64,000 nucleotides of DNA from CAVQEG01 sp963711465 (lineage in GTDB: Bacteria > Bacteroidota > Ignavibacteria > OLB7), in assembly GCA_963711465.1 (NCBI GenBank), contig CAVQEG010000001.1, forward strand, positions 434,001 through 498,000, given 5' to 3'. Within the stretch, counting starts at the first letter, position 1. Every line of letters starts with the position of its first letter. The position numbers and the translations under genes are program-made. Positions 57,160 to 64,000 of this stretch are shown here, piece after piece. Under the pieces are notes generated by a model, which saw only the letters and a program-made list of their open reading frames with translations, made no database searches and was not told the DNA's origin.

Positions 57160-58667
57160 GGTGGAAGGGGCGGCAACTCCTCGCCATCCGGCCCTACGGC
57201 GTCGTGATCGTGGTGCTGGCCATCGCGTTCGGCGCATACCTGTACCTCTGGCCCGATGCGCCGTACGCGACGCACGACACGCCCGGATACGTCGCTGCCG
57301 CGCATGACCTGGCAGATGGTCGGATCGACGCATTACAGGACCGGACACCGGGCTACCCTCTGCTGCTGTTGATTTCGGGCGCGCCGAACGGTGAAGCCCG
57401 CGCGCTCTTTGTGGTTCAGCTGGCGATGCACTTCGCCGCAGTGGTAATCCTGCTGCTGGCGATGCAGCGGTTCGGCGTCGATCGCCGACTGCAGCTGGCG
57501 TTCGTGCTGATCGGGATCGCACCGCCGTTCGTCGCCCATACGGCCTATGCTGGCACCGAAACGATGACGGAGCTGGCGCTCGTCGCGGCAACGGTTCTGG
57601 TTGTCGGTTGGGCCGAGCGAGGCCGGGGTACCGGAGTGGCGCTGGCCGCAGGGATTGCCATCGCGGTTGCCGCTGTCACGCGTCCAACGTATTGCGCGTT
57701 CGGCATCGTCGCCGGTCTGCTCGTGCTGGTGTTCGGTCCGGCGCTTCTCGGCCTTCGGCGCCGAAGGATCATCCCGGCAGCGGTTGCCATCGCTGCGCCG
57801 GCATCGATCGCGGTTGGCGGTCTGATCGCATACAATGCCACGCAGTTCGGCTATCCCGGTCTGACGCCGTTGGCCGGTTTCAACCTTTCGACGAAGACCG
57901 CTGGACTGGTGGAGAATCTGCCCGACGAGTATGCCGACGTTCGTGCGGTGCTGGTACGTCATCGGGACGCCGAGTTGACGATGCCGCACAGCACGCACAC
58001 GGCGCGCATGTACATCTGGGATGCGATTCCGGATCTGCGCCGGACGACCGGATTCGACGAGGGCCAGCTGTCGCAACTGATGATGCGGCTGAATCTCGGT
58101 CTCATCGCCGAATCTCCGAGGACGTATGCCGAGGACGTAGCGCGTGCGACCGCGACCTACTGGATGCCGGAGACGTCGCCGCGACCGTTCACCGCGTCGA
58201 CCTCGTCGCAGCTGATATGGTCCGTCGTCGGCGCATTCGTGCTCGCGTCCTTTGGCGTCGTGATGCTGATGATGATCGGTCTGGCGCTCATCGCGCGCCT
58301 TGCCGGCGCTTCGGGCGTTGCAGTTGCCGTTCGATCGGCAGTGGAGGAATCCCGCGGGTCGACCTTCGGTCTGCTGTTCTCCTTCGCCGTCGTGTTCTAC
58401 ACCATGGCGGTGTCCGTGCTGGTCGAAGTCGGCTATCCCCGCTATCGCGTGCCGACCGATCTGCTCATCGTCTTTGCATCCGCAGTCGGGGCGGCCGTCG
58501 TCGGACACCTTCGTCCGCTGATTGCCGGTGCAGCTTTCCCGCACGATTCGGCGGCGTCGGGAGGGAGTAGAGTACAGCCGATCAGGCGGAACGTCCCCGG
58601 CATCGGGCGCCCCGTCTGGACAGCAGCCCTCTCTCGGGGCATCGTCGGAGTGATCATTCCCGTGTAG
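57156..58667 (+). CDS. Polytopic membrane protein, GT39/ArnT-like glycosyltransferase candidate
   Basis: A 503-residue protein with about ten hydrophobic segments (for example VVIVVLAIAFGAYLYLW near the N terminus). The first periplasmic loop has THDTPGYVAAAHDLADGRID followed by DRTPGYPLLLL, close to the acidic loop and R-x-PGYP motif of GT39/PMT-like enzymes that use lipid-linked sugars. A large loop (about residues 235-335) precedes the last group of segments. It could add a branch or a capping sugar to the glycan. It is translationally coupled to the preceding glycosyltransferase. Catalytic identity is inference from the loop motif. Confidence 0.72.
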   Translation: MRWKGRQLLAIRPYGVVIVVLAIAFGAYLYLWPDAPYATHDTPGYVAAAHDLADGRIDALQDRTPGYPLLLLISGAPNGEARALFVVQLAMHFAAVVILLLAMQRFGVDRRLQLAFVLIGIAPPFVAHTAYAGTETMTELALVAATVLVVGWAERGRGTGVALAAGIAIAVAAVTRPTYCAFGIVAGLLVLVFGPALLGLRRRRIIPAAVAIAAPASIAVGGLIAYNATQFGYPGLTPLAGFNLSTKTAGLVENLPDEYADVRAVLVRHRDAELTMPHSTHTARMYIWDAIPDLRRTTGFDEGQLSQLMMRLNLGLIAESPRTYAEDVARATATYWMPETSPRPFTASTSSQLIWSVVGAFVLASFGVVMLMMIGLALIARLAGASGVAVAVRSAVEESRGSTFGLLFSFAVVFYTMAVSVLVEVGYPRYRVPTDLLIVFASAVGAAVVGHLRPLIAGAAFPHDSAASGGSRVQPIRRNVPGIGRPVWTAALSRGIVGVIIPV

Positions 58668-58674
58668 TCTCAGC

Positions 58675-59823
58675 ATGAACCCGTCGGTCATTCACATACT
58701 CTGGAGCGGAACGATCGGCGGCATGCCGCGCGCGGTCTACCAGCTCGTGCGTGCGCAGAAGGAGTTGTCGTCCTATCGGCCGGCCGTCCTCTTCGCGCAG
58801 TCGGGCGGACACTACTTCGATCTGATCCGGGACGCGGGTGTGGACGTGCATGAGCTCAATCTCGATCGCGATCGGAACGTGCTCGGTTCGCAGGCGGCGG
58901 TGGAGATCCTGCGCGGCTACGACATTCACCACTTCCACGCCGCGGAGCTCTCGCTGATGCTGGCGAGCACGCGCTGTCGAGGTGCCCGTCGCGTGTACAC
59001 CAACCGAGGTGGACGCATAGCATACACGGGCAAGCAGAAGTGGCGATACCGCTTGGCCGGAACGTTTCTCCGTCGGTCGTTCCATGGATTCTCCGGCAAC
59101 ACCGCGCACGCGTGTGACAGCAGCGCCGCGCTGTTCGGAATCGACCGGGAACGATGGCAGGTGACCTACAACGGACTGCTGTTCCACACGCTCGATCCCC
59201 GGCGAGACGTAAGCGAGGTTCGATCGGAGCTCGGGCTCGATGAGCATTCGCTCGTCGTCGCTACGTCCGCTGCACTGCGCGACTGGAAGCGGATCGACCG
59301 GCTGATCGAGGCCGTTGCACGGATCCGGCGTCAGGGTCTTCGCCTTGTGATTCTGGGCGATGGTCCTGCCCGGGCCGAGCTCGAGAAGCTTGCCGTCGAT
59401 CGTGGCATCGCAGACAGCGTTCGATTTCCCGGCATGGTTCGACATGTCGGCGATTACCTGCAGTTGGTCGACGTATTTGCACTTCCGTCGGACTCTACCG
59501 AATCCTTCGGCAATTCCTCCGTCGAGGCGATGTACCATCGGATTCCGACCATCATCTTCGGCGACGGTGGAGGCATGGTGGAGCATATCGAGGATGGCGT
59601 GAGCGGCTACGTCGTCGATTCGGTCGACGCGCTCGCGGCCCGCATCGAAGCTCTGCTCGATGATGCCGACCTGCGTCGCAGAGTCGGAAACGCCGCCCGT
59701 GCGTTCGTCACCTCGCGCTATTCGCTCGAGCAGATGATCGCATCGTATTCGAAGCTCTACGACTCCGCGCTCGGGGGGCGACTCGCGGTCGGTACCTCCG
59801 TCCACCAACTCGACGAGGCCTGA
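58675..59823 (+). CDS. GT4-family glycosyltransferase
   Basis: A 382-residue GT-B enzyme (MNPSVIHILWSGTIGGMPRA). The N-terminal half has the GG loop at the acceptor site and HFHAAELSLMLAS; the C-terminal half has VVATSAALRDWKRIDRLIEA, LVILGDGPARAELEKLAVDR, VRFPGMVRHVGDYLQLVDVF and SDSTESFGNSSVEAMYHRIP with the ESFGNSSVEAM form of the E(x)7E donor motif. It is a textbook GT4 member; sugar and acceptor are unknown. It starts 7 bases after the previous gene and ends 2 bases before asnB. Confidence 0.93.
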   Translation: MNPSVIHILWSGTIGGMPRAVYQLVRAQKELSSYRPAVLFAQSGGHYFDLIRDAGVDVHELNLDRDRNVLGSQAAVEILRGYDIHHFHAAELSLMLASTRCRGARRVYTNRGGRIAYTGKQKWRYRLAGTFLRRSFHGFSGNTAHACDSSAALFGIDRERWQVTYNGLLFHTLDPRRDVSEVRSELGLDEHSLVVATSAALRDWKRIDRLIEAVARIRRQGLRLVILGDGPARAELEKLAVDRGIADSVRFPGMVRHVGDYLQLVDVFALPSDSTESFGNSSVEAMYHRIPTIIFGDGGGMVEHIEDGVSGYVVDSVDALAARIEALLDDADLRRRVGNAARAFVTSRYSLEQMIASYSKLYDSALGGRLAVGTSVHQLDEA

Positions 59824-59825
59824 GG

Positions 59826-61724
59826 ATGTGTGGTATCGTGGGGTTGTTCGATCCCGACGGACTCTCCGACAACGCCCTCGGCCGTCTCGAGACGGCCCGG
59901 GACCTCATCGACTATCGCGGTCCGGACGACTCCGGCATCTGGGTCTCCTCCGACCGCCGGTGCGCGCTGGCACATCGTCGGCTCAGCATTCTCGACCTGT
60001 CGCGCGACGGTCACCAGCCGATGCGCGACGCGACGAACGCGGTGGAAATCACCTACAACGGCGAGGTGTACAACTTCGCGGAGCTCCGTTCGGAGCTCGA
60101 TCGTGCGGGGGTGGCGTTTCATTCGCGGACCGACACGGAGGTGATCGTCAACGGCATCGCGCGCGAGGGCGCCGCGTTCGTCGAACGCCTTCGCGGGATG
60201 TTCGCCTTCGCCACCTACGACGCACGCAGCGGCGAACTGCTCCTGGTGCGAGACCGCGTGGGCATCAAGCCCCTGTACTACACCCGCGTGGGTCGCGGGG
60301 TGGCGTTCGCCTCGGAGATCAAGGCGCTCCTCGCACTGCCCGGCGTCGAACGGACTCTGGATTCCCAGGCGTTGCGCGAGTACCTGACGTTCGGGTATGT
60401 CTACTCGCCGCTGACGATGTTCGCCGGCATCCGAAAGCTTCCCTCCGCGCATCTGGCGTGCGTCGGAGCCGACGGCGAAATGCGCATCGAGCGGTACTGG
60501 ACACCGTGGCAGCATTCGATCGAACTTTCTCCGGACGCGAGCGAGCGCGAAGTGGCCGATCGACTGCTTGCCGAACTCGAGGAGTCGGTCCGGCTCAGAA
60601 TGATCAGCGATGTGCCGGTCGGGGTGTTCCTCTCTGGCGGTGTCGACTCGACGGCGAATCTCGCGATGATGTCGCGTCTCAGCGGTTCGGCGATTCACAC
60701 GTTCACCGCTGGATTTCGCGGTCAGGATCGCGTCGATGAGCGCGACGTCGCTCGACGCGCCGCAGCACATTTCGGCGCCGATCACCAGGAAGTGGAGGTC
60801 ACGCGCGAGGATCTGACCGACGTACTGCCCGAGCTCGCGACGTATCTCGACGAACCAGTTTCCGATCCTACCGTCATTCCGATCTACTTCGTTTCCCGAC
60901 TCGCCCGGCGTTCGGGCGCCATCGTGATTCTCAACGGCGACGGCGCGGACGAACTGTTCTGCGGCTATGAGAAGTACATGAAGCTGCTGCGCCTGGAGCC
61001 CTACTGGCGAATGTTGCGGGCCGTTCCCGCCACAGTGAAGCGCACGATCGCACGGGGTGGACGCCGCACGGGAATGCCTGCACCAATGGTCGACCTGATG
61101 GAGCGCTCGGCACGCGGAACCGAGCTGTACATCGGCGGCACCAGTCCGATCAAGGGTGTGCCCGCATTCGAAGCGCTGAGCGGCGCACCGGGCACGAACG
61201 GACACGACCTCTACCGCGCGGTGCGTGCCGGCCGCGAGGACTACGGCGAGCTTCCCCACGGTGGCGACTACGCCGCGTGGCTCAGCTACTGGGGAATGCG
61301 CTCGAGCGTGGAGGAGACCTTCCTCTATCGCGCCGACCGTATGGGAATGGCGAATTCAATCGAAATACGGGTCCCGTTCCTCGACCACCACGTGGTGGAG
61401 TTCGCCATGCAGATGCCCCAGCACTTCAAGTACACGGGCGGGACGCCCAAATACATTTTGAAGAAGGCTCTCGAGGGAACCGTGCCGAATGAATTTCTCT
61501 ATCGACCCAAGCAGGGATTCTGTGTTCCGGTCGGGGAGTGGGCGGGAGGAATGATGAATGAAACCGTGGCCGAGGTGCTGCCGCGGATCGAACGAGACTG
61601 GGGGATGCTCGGTGACGGACTGGCCCGGGCGCTCATCTCGGCAGCACGCTCCGACAGCACCGACGGAACGCTGACGTGGAACCTCTATTCTCTTGCGACG
61701 TGGTACCGGCGGTGGTTTGAATAG
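59826..61724 (+). CDS. asnB: AsnB-type glutamine amidotransferase, second copy
   Basis: An intact 632-residue asparagine-synthetase-family protein. The glutaminase domain starts MCGIVGLFDPDG with Cys2 as nucleophile, and has RLSILDLSRDGHQPM and TYNGEVYNFAELR. The synthetase domain has the pyrophosphate loop GVFLSGGVDSTANL, INGDGADELFCGYEKYM-like (LNGDGADELFCGYEKY) and RVPFLDHHVVEFAMQMP. It is a different subgroup from the copy at 49344. In polysaccharide loci such proteins are thought to amidate uronic acids or act in exopolysaccharide assembly; a plain asparagine-forming role is also possible. No frameshift is present. Confidence 0.92.
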   Translation: MCGIVGLFDPDGLSDNALGRLETARDLIDYRGPDDSGIWVSSDRRCALAHRRLSILDLSRDGHQPMRDATNAVEITYNGEVYNFAELRSELDRAGVAFHSRTDTEVIVNGIAREGAAFVERLRGMFAFATYDARSGELLLVRDRVGIKPLYYTRVGRGVAFASEIKALLALPGVERTLDSQALREYLTFGYVYSPLTMFAGIRKLPSAHLACVGADGEMRIERYWTPWQHSIELSPDASEREVADRLLAELEESVRLRMISDVPVGVFLSGGVDSTANLAMMSRLSGSAIHTFTAGFRGQDRVDERDVARRAAAHFGADHQEVEVTREDLTDVLPELATYLDEPVSDPTVIPIYFVSRLARRSGAIVILNGDGADELFCGYEKYMKLLRLEPYWRMLRAVPATVKRTIARGGRRTGMPAPMVDLMERSARGTELYIGGTSPIKGVPAFEALSGAPGTNGHDLYRAVRAGREDYGELPHGGDYAAWLSYWGMRSSVEETFLYRADRMGMANSIEIRVPFLDHHVVEFAMQMPQHFKYTGGTPKYILKKALEGTVPNEFLYRPKQGFCVPVGEWAGGMMNETVAEVLPRIERDWGMLGDGLARALISAARSDSTDGTLTWNLYSLATWYRRWFE

Positions 61725-61779
61725 AAGGGAGAATCCCATCGACCATCGTCACTGTCGCACGCGAATCGCTCTCAATCGT

Positions 61780-62892
61780 ATGGACCATGCAATGCTGAAC
61801 CCAATCGTATTCGACCTCATCGTCTGCCCGGAGTGCGGAGGCACGGAGTTCGACACCGTGGATCTGCCTGATCGCGACGGATTCACCGATTGCGGAGCGA
61901 TCATCTGTCGCAACGATGCGGCGATGTACCTCGTCGAGTCGGGCATCCTGCGCCTGCTGCGGCCGGTCCTCGCCGACGTCGAGCGGGAGCTCGCGTTCAT
62001 CGATGCCTATCGCGATCTGTTGCCCGGCGAGCCCGTCGCTCGACGCGAGGAGCAGCTGCGATCGCAGGCCGATGCGGATGACCGGGAATGGATCATGCAT
62101 GAGAAGGAATTCTGGGATGAGCGGAAGTACCGGCCCGACCAGCAGAACGGCGTGCAGCCGTACAACTGGAATCGATTCGAGCAGCGCCGTCGGCATATCA
62201 CCGACTATATCCAGGATGGAATCAGAGGGAAGGTGGTGATGGAATTCGGCGGCGGGAATTCCGCGACGCTCTATCACATCATGAATCCGGAGACGTTCGG
62301 ATACACGCTGGTCTGCAGCGACATTTCCTTCAACGGATTGCTCGCGGCGAAGCATCATCACCCGACGGCAATCTGTATCCAGTGCGACGCCATAGAGCCG
62401 CCAATTCGAGACGAGAGCGTCGACGTGCTGATCGAACTCGGCTGTCTTCACCATCTGCCGAATAACGACCGGGTGCTCGAGCGCCATGTCGAGCTGCTCA
62501 AGCCGGGCGGCTACCTCGGACTGCACGATCCGATCAATCGGCGCGGTCCGTTCTTCACCTCCGTGCCCGGGCTGAAATCCCTTGCAGCCGAAGAGAGCGA
62601 CCACAACGAGTGCATCGATGAAACGCACACTATGGAGTTCCTCTCGCGTGCGGGTACCATCGTTCACGCTCATGTGGAGGGAACACCCGTGCGGACGTGG
62701 ATGGTGAAGGCGCTCGTGGATAAGATGAAAATCGACAATCGCGCGCAGCACACGTTGACCATCGGAGTCGACGAGGTGGTGAAGAAGACGGTGGGTCGGA
62801 TGTGGAAGCGGATGGATGCGAATTCGCTCTTGCTCCTGTGGCGCAAGGACGAGCCGAACGGAGCAAACAAGAACGGGAGCGGAACAGACTGA
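61780..62892 (+). CDS. SAM-dependent methyltransferase with N-terminal zinc-binding segment
   Basis: The chosen ATG is 61780 (MDHAMLNPIVFDLIVCPECG); 61792 and an upstream start inside asnB are possible. The N-terminal ~60 residues resemble a Trm112-like zinc segment (CPECGG, then TDCGAIIC). The Rossmann methyltransferase core follows: VVMEFGGGNSATLYHIMN (motif I), ICIQCDAIEPPIRDESVDVL and LIELGCLHHLPNNDRVLERH (motifs II/III), then KPGGYLGLHDPINR. The product is 370 residues. The target is probably a sugar or lipid-linked glycan of this locus; that is inference. Confidence 0.87.
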   Translation: MDHAMLNPIVFDLIVCPECGGTEFDTVDLPDRDGFTDCGAIICRNDAAMYLVESGILRLLRPVLADVERELAFIDAYRDLLPGEPVARREEQLRSQADADDREWIMHEKEFWDERKYRPDQQNGVQPYNWNRFEQRRRHITDYIQDGIRGKVVMEFGGGNSATLYHIMNPETFGYTLVCSDISFNGLLAAKHHHPTAICIQCDAIEPPIRDESVDVLIELGCLHHLPNNDRVLERHVELLKPGGYLGLHDPINRRGPFFTSVPGLKSLAAEESDHNECIDETHTMEFLSRAGTIVHAHVEGTPVRTWMVKALVDKMKIDNRAQHTLTIGVDEVVKKTVGRMWKRMDANSLLLLWRKDEPNGANKNGSGTD

Positions 62893-62893
62893 C

Positions 62894-64000
62894 GTGAACT
62901 GGTTCATCCTCGGTGCATTCGTCGTATTCCTCACCAGCCGTGTGCTGAGCGAGACGATCGGAATTCTTCCGAAGGCGGTCGATCTCATCGACCTGCCGTT
63001 CATTCCGATCGTCGTGTTCCTTGCCCTGCTGGTAAACAACCGGCGCAACGTCGACTGGGCGCTGCATCGGAGGATATTCACGTTCGTCCTGCTGTTCGTG
63101 GCGCTATGGTCGGTGTCATATTTCGTGAATATCGAACGCGTACACATGCCGGTGGCGGTGCTGTATATGTTCGGTATTCTCGAGGGGCCCGTTCTCTACC
63201 TGTCGCTGAACATGCTGATCAGGGACAAGGAGAAGTTCAGCAGGCAGGTCGCACGATTCATCTATATCATGGTACTGGTGGAATCGGCAGCCGTGGTATT
63301 CGTGAACTTCCCGATGTTTCTGGCGACGAAGAATCCTGATCTGGTATCGGGAACCTTCGGCCACAACCCATATCAGTTCAGCGCCTTCCTCATCATCATG
63401 GGCGGGTTCTTCCTCGGGAGAATTCGTAACGACACCAAGTCGCGGGTATACGGAGTTGCGATTCAGGGCGCCATATTCATCACGTTTCTGTTCCTGCAGT
63501 ACAGGATAGCCACACCTGCATTCTTCATCTCCTATGCCGTCGTGCTCGTGCTGCTGTTCGGGCGACAGGTCGCGCGGTTCGTCGGCATCGGATTCGTGCT
63601 TTCTCTGCTCGGAGCGACAGCGTTCGCGATCGTGCTTCAGAATTTTCAGGAATTGAAATTCGATGACTTTGCCACGCTTGCACAGCATCCCGAGGTGTTT
63701 GTCGAAGCAGGTCGCGTGCAATCGTATCTGATCACGGGCGAGATGTTCATGAACGAACCGGGGGCCGTCGCCGTAGGAACGGGACCAGGCACGTATGTGA
63801 GTCGCGCCAACTACATGTTCACCTACGAATTGAACGACCGCGACAAGGGCGTCGGCAACATCATCAAGTCCGTATTCGGCGATCAGACGTATTACACCGA
63901 CGTGCAGATGAAGTACATGGAACCGCTCAAGAACGAAGGTGAGATCCTCGGGTCGGTGCAGTTGAACAGTCCGTTGTCGAGCGTCCTGGCGGCGATGGCG
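62894..64000 (+). CDS. Wzy/O-antigen ligase-like membrane protein (3' end outside window)
   Basis: The frame opens at the GTG at 62894, one base after the methyltransferase stop, and stays open to the window end (at least 369 residues). It is strongly hydrophobic: segments include FILGAFVVFLTSRVLS, IPIVVFLALLV, FTFVLLFVALWSVSYFV and GAIFITFLFLQY. A periplasmic region contains TGEMFMNEPGAVAVGTGPGT, the glycine-rich stretch often seen before the large loop of O-antigen polymerases and ligases of the WzyC/RfaL type. With the Wzx flippase it completes a plausible polymerisation route. The missing C terminus leaves ligase and polymerase equally possible. Confidence 0.82.
   Translation, partial: MNWFILGAFVVFLTSRVLSETIGILPKAVDLIDLPFIPIVVFLALLVNNRRNVDWALHRRIFTFVLLFVALWSVSYFVNIERVHMPVAVLYMFGILEGPVLYLSLNMLIRDKEKFSRQVARFIYIMVLVESAAVVFVNFPMFLATKNPDLVSGTFGHNPYQFSAFLIIMGGFFLGRIRNDTKSRVYGVAIQGAIFITFLFLQYRIATPAFFISYAVVLVLLFGRQVARFVGIGFVLSLLGATAFAIVLQNFQELKFDDFATLAQHPEVFVEAGRVQSYLITGEMFMNEPGAVAVGTGPGTYVSRANYMFTYELNDRDKGVGNIIKSVFGDQTYYTDVQMKYMEPLKNEGEILGSVQLNSPLSSVLAAMA

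Noticed and set aside
61633..63147. Long minus-strand frame at the end of the polysaccharide locus
   Set aside because: It covers a clear methyltransferase gene and the start of the Wzy-like gene in reverse and is a shadow.

Overview
The window is about 64 kb of GC-rich bacterial chromosome, densely coded on both strands. Three large secreted proteins (28-33 kb) end in the same C-terminal domain, which looks like a type IX secretion sorting domain. A possible Bacteroidota-type promoter (TTG, 19 nt, TATATTTG) lies near 3.7 kb. Together with the high GC, these suggest a Bacteroidota/Chlorobiota-group organism, perhaps a Kapabacteria or Ignavibacteria relative. That placement is inference; no rRNA gene is present.

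Region 1 (1-20 kb) is mostly housekeeping. It holds the 3' part of a 2-oxoacid:ferredoxin oxidoreductase beta subunit, a protease IV (SppA) with a beta-barrel-like N-terminal half, two paralogous small barrel proteins (the first frameshifted), a tandem universal stress protein, thiC, two exported ankyrin-repeat proteins around an SDR gene, gyrA and tRNA-Leu(CAA). A SAM-I riboswitch then precedes metX and hom (metX is frameshifted). A small unknown gene, rpmE and rpsR follow, and then a GC-rich tandem array of 41-43 bp units.

Region 2 (20-36 kb) has rpe and a Lon-family protease on the minus strand, then glyQS on the plus strand. Three large T9SS-type surface proteins come next; two have an L-type lectin-like domain followed by Ig-like repeats. 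A 1.4 kb non-coding block of REP-like palindromes inside ~179-bp tandem repeats separates them from a lipoprotein gene.

Region 3 (36-40.6 kb) has a NeuD-like acetyltransferase gene, then the minus-strand set tRNA-Leu(UAG)-tig-clpP-clpX.

Region 4 (40.98 kb to the end) is one co-directional surface-polysaccharide locus with short gaps and ATGA overlaps. It encodes three DegT-type aminotransferases, RmlB, two further SDR epimerases, a fused WbpB-WbpD-like dehydrogenase/N-acetyltransferase, two AsnB-type amidotransferases (the first frameshifted), a WbmS-like CE4 protein, a sugar N-formyltransferase-like protein, three GT-B-like glycosyltransferases, a polytopic GT39-like protein, a Wzx-type flippase, a methyltransferase and a Wzy/ligase-like protein cut by the window end. 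The set suggests a glycan containing a 2,3-diacetamido uronic acid, possibly amidated and N-formylated, assembled by a Wzx/Wzy route.

Three genes (a barrel protein, metX, asnB) are each broken by a frame change in the same direction, as one extra base would cause. Because two are well-conserved enzymes sitting in intact operons, consensus sequencing error is a serious alternative to real mutation.
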